Shown one piece after another: positions 1 to 7,979 of a stretch of 22,835 nt of DNA. Source of the DNA: CAYOVG01 sp964407285 (GTDB taxonomy: Bacteria; Desulfobacterota; Syntrophobacteria; Syntrophobacterales; Syntrophobacteraceae). Under the pieces are notes generated by a model. That model saw nothing but the letters and a program-made list of their open reading frames with translations, ran no database searches and was not told where the DNA came from. Position numbers and translations under genes: made by a program. Positions within the stretch are counted from its first letter, which is position 1. Each line of letters starts with the position of its first letter. The DNA lies in contig CAYOVG010000068.1 in NCBI GenBank assembly GCA_964407285.1, positions 1 to 22,835 on the forward strand, read 5' to 3'.

Positions 1-141
1 AACGGCTTCCACCCGACCGTCGGGAAGATTTCGCACCCACCCCTTCACCCCTTCCCGTATCGCCGTGTCCCTCGTGAAAGCCCGGAAAAAAACCCCCTGG
101 TCGCGTCCTTCTATCCTTACACGGATTCGCTTCTTCGCCAT
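1..141 (-). CDS. acyP: Acylphosphatase, partial (C-terminus beyond window)
   Basis: This would hydrolyse the carboxyl-phosphate bond of small acylphosphates in the cytoplasm. The 47 visible codons begin MAKKRIRVRIEGRDQGVFFR and continue through an AFTRDTA segment to GWVRNLPDGRVEAV. They cover the phosphate-binding loop, the catalytic Arg (end of QGVFFR) and the catalytic Asn (GWVRN) of the family. The loop is slightly off the usual G-x-V-Q-G-V-x-F-R pattern: Asp replaces the Val before Gln. The ATG at 141 is preceded by GAGGAGAG at good spacing. It lies 30 bases after the ligA stop on the same strand, so co-transcription with ligA is likely. The reading frame runs off the left edge, so the C-terminal half is not visible. 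Confidence 0.9.
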   Translation of the reverse strand, partial: MAKKRIRVRIEGRDQGVFFRAFTRDTAIREGVKGWVRNLPDGRVEAV

Positions 142-171
142 ATTCTCTCCTCGACGGTTCCTCGACGACGC

Positions 172-2244
172 CTACACGTTTTGCTGGAGATGCTCCAGAA
201 ACTCCTTCTCGCTCAAAACCATGATGCCCAGTTTTCTGGCTTTGTCAAGTTTGGAACCGGCATTTTCTCCGGCAACGACGATATCGGTATTCCCGGCCAC
301 GCCCGAAGCGGTTCGAGCCCCGAGGGCGATCACGCGTTCGGAAGCCTCCTGCCGGGTCATGGAGGAAAGCGTTCCCGTGAAGACCACGCGTTTGTCCGTC
401 CAGAATTCGTTTGGCAAGGATTGGGCCAAGTCCTCCTCCCCGGTGGATGCGGAAGAGGGAAGGGCGGAGCGGGGCGGTTTGACCGCTATGCCGGACGCCA
501 GCAGGTCGTCTATGAGTTCCTTGTTCGCCGGATGGGAAAAGTACCGTGTGATGCTCACGGCCACTTTCTCGCCGATCCCGAATATTTTCTCCAGGGCTTC
601 GCGAGAAGCGTTCCGAAGAGGCTCCAGCGCGCCGAAATGGTCGGCGAGGATTTGCGCGAGTTGGCTGCCGACATGCTGGATGCCGAGGGCGAACAGGAAG
701 GAGGCGAGTCTGGGTTCTTTGCTCTTCTCGATGGCCGAGACCAGGTTTTGTGACGATTTCCTTGCGAAGCCGGGAAGGGTTTCCAGGTCCCCGGGCGTGA
801 GCCTGTAGAGGTCGGCGACGGATTTCAGCAGCCCTTCGTCCACAAGGAGGGAAACCACCCTGGTCCCGAGTCCCTCTATGTCCATGGCGTCCCTGCCGGC
901 ATAGTGAGTGATGGCGGCTTTGATTTGAGCCGGGCAGTTGCGGTTGAGGCACCGGTGCACGCTTTCGTCCGGCAGTCGCACCACTTCGCCGCCGCACGAC
1001 GGGCAGATGGAAACCATGTGAAACGGCTTTTCTGCCCCCGTTCGTTCGGATTCAACCACTTCCACCACTTCCGGAATCACTTCGCCCGCCCTGCGCACCA
1101 TCACGGTGTCGCCCACACGGATGTCTTTGCGTTCTATTTCGTCCTGGTTGTGGAGCGTGGCCCGCTTGACGGTCACCCCACCTACGGCCACCGGTTCCAG
1201 GACCGCCACCGGAGTCAGAACACCCGTGCGTCCCACCTGGACGATAATATCGTCGACACGGGTGCGGGCCAGGTCGGGGGAAAATTTGTAGGCAATGGCC
1301 CACCGGGGACTGCGCGCCTTCTCTCCCAGGTACTTCTGCCAGTCCAATCGATTGACCTTGATGACCACTCCGTCCAGTTCGTAGGGGAACCGGTGTCTTT
1401 CCTCCGCCACCGAATCGAAATAGCGGATGGCCTCGGGGACCCCCCGGCAGAGAACCGAACGCGGGTTGACGGGAAGTCCCCACCGCTTCAAGTGCGCCAG
1501 CACTTCCCAGTGGGTCTGCGGCTCGAACCCGTTCGCCTGCCCGATGCCGTAGAAATAGACTTTCAGCGGACGTGAAGCGGTAATGGCCGAATTCAACTGG
1601 CGCAGCGACCCCGCGGCCGCATTGCGGGGATTGGCGAATAGGGGCTCATCCGCCTCCGACCTCGCCATATTGAGGGCCTCGAAATCCTTCTTGTCGATAA
1701 AAACCTCGCCTCTCGCGGTCAGGAGTGTCGGCGGGTCCTTACCATCCGGCCCGGTAATCAACCGCCATGGGATGGATCTGATGGTCTTCAGATTCGGAGT
1801 TATGTCTTCGCCGACATAGCCGTCGCCGCGGGTGCCCCCACCCGTAATCCCATGGTTTTCATAGACCACTTCCACCGCCAGCCCGTCCATTTTGGGTTCG
1901 GCCACATACTCGATATCGCCGTTGAATCCCAGCAGCTTCTTCACTCGCCGGTCGAACTCCTTGACTTCGGATTCGGCCATGGCGTTTTCGAGGCTCAACA
2001 TGGGAACCACGTGTTGAAAGGGGGCGAACTTATCCAACGGAGGGGCCCCCACCCGTTGGGTAGGGGAGTCGGGGGCTATGAGTTCCGGATACGTTGTCTC
2101 CAGATGCGCCAGTTCCCGAAAGAGGGCGTCATAATCGGCATCGCTGACTTCCGGGTCGTCGAGAACGTAGTAGCGGTAGTTATGGTGATCTATCGCCTTG
2201 CGCAACTCCTCGATCCTGGGTCCTGCTTCCTCTCTGGTCATCAT
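172..2244 (-). CDS. ligA: NAD-dependent DNA ligase LigA
   Basis: This enzyme seals nicks in replication and repair using NAD+ as AMP donor. From the ATG at 2244 it is 690 residues, close to the family norm. It shows the N-terminal Ia domain (HHNYRYYVLDDPEVSDADYD), the adenylated lysine in EPKMDG near residue 118, and the OB-fold. Next come a four-cysteine zinc finger (CPSCGG ... HRCLNRNCPAQ), helix-hairpin-helix repeats and a C-terminal BRCT domain starting near VVFTGTLSS. The frame stays open to 2289, but the extra 15 residues do not resemble the family. The tandem ATGs at 2244 and 2241 follow a GAGAGAAG stretch, so either may be the start. A candidate extended -10 lies at 2335-2343. The partial acylphosphatase follows 30 bases downstream. 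Confidence 0.97.
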   Translation of the reverse strand: MMTREEAGPRIEELRKAIDHHNYRYYVLDDPEVSDADYDALFRELAHLETTYPELIAPDSPTQRVGAPPLDKFAPFQHVVPMLSLENAMAESEVKEFDRRVKKLLGFNGDIEYVAEPKMDGLAVEVVYENHGITGGGTRGDGYVGEDITPNLKTIRSIPWRLITGPDGKDPPTLLTARGEVFIDKKDFEALNMARSEADEPLFANPRNAAAGSLRQLNSAITASRPLKVYFYGIGQANGFEPQTHWEVLAHLKRWGLPVNPRSVLCRGVPEAIRYFDSVAEERHRFPYELDGVVIKVNRLDWQKYLGEKARSPRWAIAYKFSPDLARTRVDDIIVQVGRTGVLTPVAVLEPVAVGGVTVKRATLHNQDEIERKDIRVGDTVMVRRAGEVIPEVVEVVESERTGAEKPFHMVSICPSCGGEVVRLPDESVHRCLNRNCPAQIKAAITHYAGRDAMDIEGLGTRVVSLLVDEGLLKSVADLYRLTPGDLETLPGFARKSSQNLVSAIEKSKEPRLASFLFALGIQHVGSQLAQILADHFGALEPLRNASREALEKIFGIGEKVAVSITRYFSHPANKELIDDLLASGIAVKPPRSALPSSASTGEEDLAQSLPNEFWTDKRVVFTGTLSSMTRQEASERVIALGARTASGVAGNTDIVVAGENAGSKLDKARKLGIMVLSEKEFLEHLQQNV

Positions 2245-2334
2245 GGCGTCATCTTCTCTCGAGTGTTTTGGGGAAAGAAAAATCGTCATCGATCCCGGTG
2301 ACGGCGTCGGCTCGTCGGTCGTCCGGTAAGGAAG

Positions 2335-2343
2335 AATTTAGCA
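2335..2343 (-). promoter_or_regulatory. Candidate extended -10 for ligA
   Basis: Read on the minus strand the site is TGCTAAATT, an extended -10 (TGn + TAAATT), about 90 bases upstream of the ligA ATG. No good -35 hexamer sits at the matching distance. The stretch 2245-2490 between ligA and the upstream TPR gene otherwise shows no convincing gene or terminator. Confidence 0.3.
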
Positions 2344-2490
2344 GATCCCTTGCGGTTCGCACAGCACAAAATCGGTATGGATCGCGCATGCTCCATTCAA
2401 CCCGCAGAGGCAAGAGGCAAACCGGACCAGGCTCTGCCGGAGTGAATCCCTCCGTCGCAATCTGCCGCGCCTTGACGGATCGCCAACCTG

Positions 2491-3753
2491 CTACTCTCGA
2501 CTGCCCGTGCAATTTTCGAGCAACTCAACGCTATCCAGCCAGTAATCGCCGATTATCTTGTTGTCGAGCTTGCGGCTTTTCGTCCTGCAGACCTGTATCC
2601 GGATTATCCGACAGTCTCCGGGGACCTCGATCTCCAGCGTTTCCGCTTCCCAGGGGGTGCTGCCGGCAACGGGGCGGCCGGCAACCTGCCAGTCTCCGCC
2701 GCACGCATATCCGCTCACCCTTACGAAGACGCCCTGGTCGGTGGTGATGTTGCGGCTGCGGCGGGCAAACCCCAGGCAGTACCGTCCGCCGGGGAGTACC
2801 GGCGCCAGTTGCGAGACCTGATCGAATTTGACATTCTCGGCGCCGCGAAACCTGAGATGCAGAGCGTATCTGCCCTTATGGGCATTACGGGATGACCGCT
2901 CGACGGTCACCTCGGAATGCCTGCCCAGCCGCCATCCGAAGCCCCCGTTGACCGGTTCCGATTCGAACTCCCCGTCGTGGATCGGGAAATCGCCGCTGCC
3001 GGGCCACTCCTTCCACACCCTGACGGCGGGTTCGATCATGCTGCGAGAAAGGAAAAAGTCGCAGAGTCGGGAGATCAGCTTGTTATCCGGAAAGCAGGCG
3101 CGTTCGTCGCCCTCGCGGTTCTTATGGGGCGCTTTCATTGCATCCCACAGTGAGAGCGCTTCTTCGGGAGACCCGCTTTCGATGAAATCCTCCATCAGGG
3201 TACAATAGTTGTCCGGGGCCGTATGCCCGATAACATTTGCGCGGCCCCCCCAGAACCGGGCGGCAAGTTCGCAAGCGTCCGGCGCACGCCACGGCGTCCG
3301 TCCCAATATGAAGTTAAAGCAGCGTTCGAAATTCTCTTCCTCTCCCAGATCGAACGCCAGGAGCAATTCCTTCCACTTCCAATAACTCACTTGAGCCAGA
3401 GGTGCGGTTGCCAGGGATAGAATGCGGCGCGCTTCCTCACGCCTTCCCATGATCAGTTCTGCCTGAGCCAGGGCCATCCATGCGTCCATGAAAAGGGGTT
3501 GCCCTGCCAATGCTTTCCGGTAGTGGGAAATGGCGGCGTCCGCATCCATATCGGTATAGAAAAACTCATTGCCCCTCCAGACCAATGTTTCGGGGAACGC
3601 CGCGCCGCAGAGACGCCTGCCGGCGAACTCCCGGTCCCGCGCCGCGACCCGGTTGGTCCATGCGCCGTACCAGGCAAGCGATGCCGATGCCGTAAGGAGC
3701 ATGAGGCAGGCGCATGTTCTGGCAAGTAGCGTTAACCTCGTTCCCGGTTTCAT
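2491..3753 (-). CDS. Membrane-anchored TPR protein with C-terminal beta-sandwich domain, hypothetical
   Basis: This is a 420-residue protein of unknown function. Residues about 8-30 form a hydrophobic segment after a basic start (signal anchor or signal peptide), so the rest is probably periplasmic. Residues about 60-115 look like tetratricopeptide repeats (DADAAISHYRKALAGQPLF, then WMALAQAELIMGRREEARRI). The last 170 residues are rich in beta-strand patterns with paired aromatic and Gly positions, like carbohydrate-binding jelly-roll modules (inference from pattern only). The ATG at 3753 follows AAGGAG that overlaps the stop of the upstream tyrosine autokinase. The two genes are therefore almost certainly one operon. 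The pairing suggests a role in exopolysaccharide assembly, perhaps binding polymer or partner proteins in the periplasm. No catalytic motif is visible. Confidence 0.8.
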   Translation of the reverse strand: MKPGTRLTLLARTCACLMLLTASASLAWYGAWTNRVAARDREFAGRRLCGAAFPETLVWRGNEFFYTDMDADAAISHYRKALAGQPLFMDAWMALAQAELIMGRREEARRILSLATAPLAQVSYWKWKELLLAFDLGEEENFERCFNFILGRTPWRAPDACELAARFWGGRANVIGHTAPDNYCTLMEDFIESGSPEEALSLWDAMKAPHKNREGDERACFPDNKLISRLCDFFLSRSMIEPAVRVWKEWPGSGDFPIHDGEFESEPVNGGFGWRLGRHSEVTVERSSRNAHKGRYALHLRFRGAENVKFDQVSQLAPVLPGGRYCLGFARRSRNITTDQGVFVRVSGYACGGDWQVAGRPVAGSTPWEAETLEIEVPGDCRIIRIQVCRTKSRKLDNKIIGDYWLDSVELLENCTGSRE

Positions 3754-3759
3754 AAGCTG

Positions 3760-6186
3760 CTACTCCTTGCGGTCATCCCCCGGACGGCCATTGCCCGAAC
3801 GATCTTTGCCAGAGCGGCCGTCATTCGAACGGACCATGCCCGAATGGTCCCTACCCGAAGAGGATTCGCCCGACATTTCCTCACCTTCCGCTCCCTCCTG
3901 CGGAGGGCATGTCCGGTAGTAGCTGTAGTTCTTGCGGTAGTAACTGCCGTAATGATCCGAGAGGTTGAATTTATTCACCACACAACCCAGCAGCCGTCCG
4001 TTTATTCCGGCAAGGCTCCTTTGGAAGATGCGAAGCGCGGTCCTGTCCGTTTCTCCGAGCGTGCTCACCAGGATCACACCATCGACGTGGCTTCCCAGCA
4101 CGAGCACGTCGGCAAGACCCGCAGCAGGGGGACCGTCCATAATAATGCGGTCGAAGCTGCCGGAAAGCGTGTTCACCAGTTGTCTCATATTGTCGGACGC
4201 GAGGAGTTCGGAGGGATTTCGCGGAACGGGCCCGGCGGGCAGGAAGTGGAGATTCGGCGCGCCCGTTTCCCTTACGGCGTCATTCATCGCGCACATCCCG
4301 CTCAGAAGGAGGCTGAGGCCTTCGGACCTCCAGCCCGCATTGTTTGTACCGATCGTTCGGTGGAGGCGCGGCCTCCTGAGGTCGCAATCAACGAGCACCA
4401 CCCTTTCGTTCGATGCGGCGAACGCCTGCGCCAGGTTGGATGCGATGGTGCTCTTTCCCTCTCCCGCGGTCGTGCTGGTGATAAGGATGAACGCGGCCGA
4501 TTCGCCCGGGGAGCGGGAAAGCTGGATGGATGTCCTGGCCGTGCGGATTGCTTCGGAAAACGCGGACCTCGGTCTTCTGGTGACCATATGGTCGAGGTCC
4601 TCGACTTCGTCCCGACCCGCCAGGGGCAGTACGCCGATGACAGGTATCCGGAAACGTTCGGACAGTTCCTCCACCCGTTTGATGGAATTGTCGATGTACT
4701 CCAGGAAAAACGCCAGTCCGACCCCTCCCAGAAGTCCTCCGATGAGGGCCAGCACCATATTCAGGCGAATATTGGGCTTATAGGGGTGGAGGGGCAGCAT
4801 GGCGTGGTCCACGATACTAATGTTGCTTATGTCGGTGCCCGTGTTTGCGTCGATCTCCCTCGCCCGCTCCATGAGACTTTGGTGGATCAGCTTACCCGCC
4901 TCCACCTCCCGTTCCATTATTCTGTATTGGGTAGCGCTGTCGTTGAGCGCCAGTGCGGTCAGTTTCATGCCCTCGGCCGCGTCGAGGAGCAGCTTCTCCT
5001 TCTTGAGACCGGCCAGGTATGCTTTCCGAAGCGAATCCTTTATACGTTCTTCCTCGCCTCTGATTCCGGCCTCGATATCCGACAACCTGGCCTTCAGGGT
5101 CTTGAGCCTGGGATACTCGTCCTTGAAGGTGACGGCAAGCTCCTCGTATTGGGAAAGCGTCTCGTAATACTTCAATTGGAGATTCCGGATGACTTCACTT
5201 TCCAACCCTTGGGGAGATAAACCGATATTGCCGTCTTCGGCCTGCCGGAAGAGCGCCTCTCTCGCTATGCGTTCGGCCTGCGCTTCGGCGCACGCCTTGT
5301 TTGTTTCCTCCAGTTGCCGGTAGATCAGGTTGAGCCGGGGTTCGAGCGATACAATGCCCGCCTGCCGGGCGAACTCATTGAGTTTTTCCTCGGACATCTC
5401 CAGTTGGGCGCGCGCCACTTCGATATGCTTCTCCAGTTGTTGCCTGGCGGTATCGGCGGCTTCCATCCGGGTGTCCATTCGCCACCGGATGAATTCCTGC
5501 ATGAGTGTGTTGACGGTATCCCGCGCCAGTTGCGGGTCGGTATCACTGAAAGCTATGGAGAGGATCGTGGTTTCGCCTTCCGGTTGGACCTGGAGTTTCG
5601 ATTTGAATGCGAGTTCGGCCTTACGGGTACGGTGCAATGCCGCTATCTCCGGGTTCGATGCGTCTTCGACGTCGTCTTCTCGACCGTGCCGCGCCGCCTC
5701 TCCGGAAAACGCCCGCCGCCACTTCTCCAGCCTTACTCTCCACCCCCCGCCCGATCCGGTGGTCCCGGCGGACCCTCCGGCGAGTCGTTCCTCCATCTGG
5801 AGTCTTTCTATGACCCTCGAGGCCAGAGAGGAACTCTGGAGGAGTTTCAGATAGGTTTGTATGAATTCCCTGGTCTGAAGCCGGGTGGATGTCACATCTT
5901 CGAACTTGGTTACTCGCGGTGGCTGCAGGCTGAGTTCGACGCGTCCCTCCGCTCTGTAGACGGGCTTCATGGCAACGGTCACAAAGGCGGCAACGATGAA
6001 TGTGACGGACAGAACAGTCAGGACTGCCCATTTGCGTCGGATGACGACCTCCAGGCAGTCGCGAAGATTCATTCCCTCTTCAAATTCGGGAATGGAAGGA
6101 GGATCTCCGCCCGGTGGGCCCTGGGTGCTGGAATGGGAAGGACCGCCGTCTCCTCCGATGGAATTCGTTTCCCGTGGCCTGTCCAT
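3760..6186 (-). CDS. Polysaccharide-type tyrosine autokinase (Wzz domain + BY-kinase)
   Basis: This inner-membrane protein is expected to control chain length and export of a surface polysaccharide through tyrosine autophosphorylation. From the ATG at 6186 it has 808 residues. It has a Wzz-type N-terminal segment with TM1 (about 54-73) and a long coiled-coil periplasmic region. A proline-containing stretch (PLHPYKPNIR) precedes TM2 (about 470-494). The cytoplasmic kinase shows Walker A (TTAGEGKST), Walker A' (VVLVDCDLRRP) and Walker B (RIIMDGPPA). A cluster of six tyrosines (HYGSYYRKNYSYYR) follows. After it comes an unusual hydrophilic tail of about 50 residues. The frame extends to a GTG at 6246, but the ATG at 6186 has the better site (AGGGA, six-base spacing). 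It is the first gene of an operon with the TPR protein. Confidence 0.93.
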   Translation of the reverse strand: MDRPRETNSIGGDGGPSHSSTQGPPGGDPPSIPEFEEGMNLRDCLEVVIRRKWAVLTVLSVTFIVAAFVTVAMKPVYRAEGRVELSLQPPRVTKFEDVTSTRLQTREFIQTYLKLLQSSSLASRVIERLQMEERLAGGSAGTTGSGGGWRVRLEKWRRAFSGEAARHGREDDVEDASNPEIAALHRTRKAELAFKSKLQVQPEGETTILSIAFSDTDPQLARDTVNTLMQEFIRWRMDTRMEAADTARQQLEKHIEVARAQLEMSEEKLNEFARQAGIVSLEPRLNLIYRQLEETNKACAEAQAERIAREALFRQAEDGNIGLSPQGLESEVIRNLQLKYYETLSQYEELAVTFKDEYPRLKTLKARLSDIEAGIRGEEERIKDSLRKAYLAGLKKEKLLLDAAEGMKLTALALNDSATQYRIMEREVEAGKLIHQSLMERAREIDANTGTDISNISIVDHAMLPLHPYKPNIRLNMVLALIGGLLGGVGLAFFLEYIDNSIKRVEELSERFRIPVIGVLPLAGRDEVEDLDHMVTRRPRSAFSEAIRTARTSIQLSRSPGESAAFILITSTTAGEGKSTIASNLAQAFAASNERVVLVDCDLRRPRLHRTIGTNNAGWRSEGLSLLLSGMCAMNDAVRETGAPNLHFLPAGPVPRNPSELLASDNMRQLVNTLSGSFDRIIMDGPPAAGLADVLVLGSHVDGVILVSTLGETDRTALRIFQRSLAGINGRLLGCVVNKFNLSDHYGSYYRKNYSYYRTCPPQEGAEGEEMSGESSSGRDHSGMVRSNDGRSGKDRSGNGRPGDDRKE

Positions 6187-6412
6187 GAATGTTCCCTGCT
6201 GATGGATTTTCGGTGCGCCGTATGCCGCGCGTGAATACAGATCCACTGGTCACGGACCCCTTTCCAGATGGAGCGCGATGCTTAAAATGAATTCATCGGT
6301 GCGCATACCGGCCGTATCCTGTGTTCCGTTTCATTCGAAGACGGGAGGAATCGGCGGTTCCATTCGCAGTGCGCCGTTCGGGCGGGCATGGGAAGGGTTC
6401 CGATCGTATCGC

Positions 6413-6442
6413 ATTGTACAGCAAATCCAATGCTTTTGCCAA
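6413..6442 (-). promoter_or_regulatory. Sigma70-like promoter for the tyrosine autokinase operon
   Basis: On the minus strand TTGGCA (6442-6437) is followed, after 18 bases, by TACAAT (6418-6413). This gives a start near 6406 and a leader of about 220 bases before the kinase ATG. No sigma54 spacing (GG-N10-GC) is present here. The leader shows no recognisable ops/JUMPstart element on the minus strand. Confidence 0.5.
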
Positions 6443-6694
6443 AGACAAAAGATGTGCGGCGGAAGGCGGGGCAGGGCGGCGATCCTGATTTCCTTGTCAA
6501 AACGTGGAGTATGTTGTACTTGTTGTCGGGCGTATTGTGGTAGCGCCACTGAGTTCCGGTTTCCTCGTTTTTTTCGGTTGTGTCGTACTCTTCTTACAGG
6601 CGTTTTGCCGAGGGTGATCGCCAGGGCCGGCCGGCATCCATCCGTTTGCCGGTGTGGCGGGATCAGACTCGTTCGCGTGCGGAGTAGCCCGGTT
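6443..6694 (+). other. Divergent intergenic region upstream of the rhomboid gene
   Basis: The rhomboid frame stays open back to 6278. Its extra 139 codons are rich in Cys and Arg and look non-coding, so I treat this stretch as intergenic. A possible -35 TTGTCA at 6494-6499 has only a poor -10 (TACTTG) 17 bases on. I see no other gene or terminator. Confidence 0.4.
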
Positions 6695-7543
6695 ATGACG
6701 GATAGTGGTGAGAGACATTCCATATTGTGCCCCAACTGCAGGAGACTCATCAGCATGGATGAGCCGTCCTGTCCCTATTGTGGACTGAGCAATCCCGGGT
6801 CCCGCTGGAAGGGTGTTTTCCGGCTCAAGGGAGGTCTGGATGAGGAATCGTTCATTAAGGGCGTTATCTATATATGTGGGGCCATGTTCGTACTATCGAT
6901 TTTGGTGAACCCGGCTTCTACTCGGTTCTCCATGGACCCTTTCAGCTTTTTGTCTCCCGATAATCGAAGCCTCCTGCTCCTGGGGGCCACGGGGACGATT
7001 CCCATCGATAAGTTCCACCGCTGGTGGACGCTCGTTTCCGCCAATTTCCTGCATGGAGGCATACTCCATATCCTGTTCAACATGATGGCGTTCAGGCAGA
7101 TTGCTCCGCTCATTTTGCAGGAGTACGGCGTGTACCGGACGGTCTCCATTTTCACCCTGGGCGGGATCGGGGGGTACGCAGCTTCCTACCTTGCGGGCAC
7201 ATCTTTCACTCTCGGCGCTTCCGGGGCCGTGTGCGGTCTGATCGGATCGGCCCTTTACTACGGAAAGAGCAGGGGAGGGTACTTCGGCCGGATGGTCTAT
7301 CAGCAGTTGAGCGGCTGGGTTATAGGAATCGTTATCTTCGGCCTGCTGTTCCCCGGAATCGATAACTGGGCTCATGGGGGAGGACTTGCTTTCGGGGCTC
7401 TCACGGGTCTTCTGCTGGGTTATCAGGAAAGAACGACTGAAAACCTGTTCCATAAGACGGTCGGCGGGGTCTGCATTCTGGTTACGCTGCTGGTGCTCGC
7501 CTGGGCGCTGATTTCGGCGTTTTACATCCTTCTGTATCGTTGA
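6695..7543 (+). CDS. Rhomboid family intramembrane serine protease with N-terminal zinc ribbon
   Basis: This is a 282-residue polytopic membrane protein that would cleave transmembrane substrates. The N-terminus carries a zinc ribbon (CPNC ... CPYCG, residues 12-30). After about residue 50 come hydrophobic segments with the rhomboid hallmarks. These are HGGILHILFNM (His120, His125, Asn129), the catalytic Ser176 in GASG, and the catalytic His227 in NWAHGGG. A final TM helix ends at the C-terminus. I chose the ATG at 6695 because GGAG lies 10 bases upstream and because the zinc ribbon begins a few residues later. It is transcribed divergently from the tyrosine autokinase, with about 500 bases between. 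Substrate is unknown. The zinc ribbon is a recognised variation in bacterial rhomboids and may bind a partner. Confidence 0.93.
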   Translation: MTDSGERHSILCPNCRRLISMDEPSCPYCGLSNPGSRWKGVFRLKGGLDEESFIKGVIYICGAMFVLSILVNPASTRFSMDPFSFLSPDNRSLLLLGATGTIPIDKFHRWWTLVSANFLHGGILHILFNMMAFRQIAPLILQEYGVYRTVSIFTLGGIGGYAASYLAGTSFTLGASGAVCGLIGSALYYGKSRGGYFGRMVYQQLSGWVIGIVIFGLLFPGIDNWAHGGGLAFGALTGLLLGYQERTTENLFHKTVGGVCILVTLLVLAWALISAFYILLYR

Positions 7544-7641
7544 ATTAGAGTTGAATCGCCGAATCTCCTTGTCCTTGGGTCAATCACCTGGTTTTGGTTT
7601 GGGCTTACTCATGAATCCCGAGATGCGAGAGGGAGGGTATA

Positions 7642-7683
7642 AATGAAAAAAGGGTTATGAGGCAACCAATCCTCATAACCCTT
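7642..7683 (-). terminator. Intrinsic terminator of tRNA-Ala
   Basis: A perfect 13-bp stem (7650-7662 pairing with 7671-7683, arm AAGGGTTATGAGG) with an 8-base loop begins about 10 bases past the 3' end of the tRNA. On the minus strand the stem runs into TTTTTTCATTT. The U-tract exists only for minus-strand transcription, so this ends the tRNA transcript. As a hairpin it may also slow plus-strand transcription from the rhomboid gene. Confidence 0.9.
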
Positions 7684-7693
7684 GAGCTTCCTA

Positions 7694-7766
<73 letters not shown>

Positions 7767-7783
7767 TCGCGGTAAGTTCGGAC

Positions 7784-7813
7784 TATATAGCAAAAGGGAC
7801 CGCCTGCTGTCAA
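7784..7813 (-). promoter_or_regulatory. Strong sigma70-like promoter for tRNA-Ala
   Basis: The minus strand carries a consensus -35 TTGACA (7813-7808). An 18-base spacer ending in TGC leads to TATATA (7789-7784), an extended -10. The start would fall near 7777, about 11 bases before the mature tRNA 5' end. Confidence 0.8.
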
Positions 7814-7927
7814 CACCTTTTTATCCCGTTTCGTCTTTGCCGGAATCAACGGCTTCCAGAAGACCGGTGGAGTGGGCCTTTATCCGGCAAATTGATTGAA
7901 TGGAAGCGTCGTTCGTCCATGTTTCGG

Positions 7928-7949
7928 ATGGATGCCGCGCCCCATCCAT
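7928..7949 (-). other. Short hairpin downstream of the large chemoreceptor gene
   Basis: ATGGATG (7928-7934) pairs with CATCCAT (7943-7949) around an 8-base GC-rich loop, about 30 bases past the receptor stop. There is no U-tract on either strand, so it is at best a weak terminator or an mRNA 3' end structure. Confidence 0.3.
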
Positions 7950-7979
7950 GCCGCGGTTTGCCCATGCGTCCACGGTTCT

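Noticed and set aside
2249..2512. 87-codon frame between ligA and the TPR gene
   Set aside because: Overlaps both neighbours' ends, has no family features or ribosome-binding site. The region more likely holds the ligA promoter.
3844..5220. Long plus-strand frame (458 codons) opposite the tyrosine kinase
   Set aside because: Shadow of a well-supported gene in GC-rich DNA. The minus-strand protein has all kinase motifs.
6278..6694. N-terminal extension of the rhomboid frame
   Set aside because: The 139 extra codons are Cys/Arg-rich with no recognisable domain. A ribosome-binding site and ATG exist at 6695, right before the zinc ribbon.
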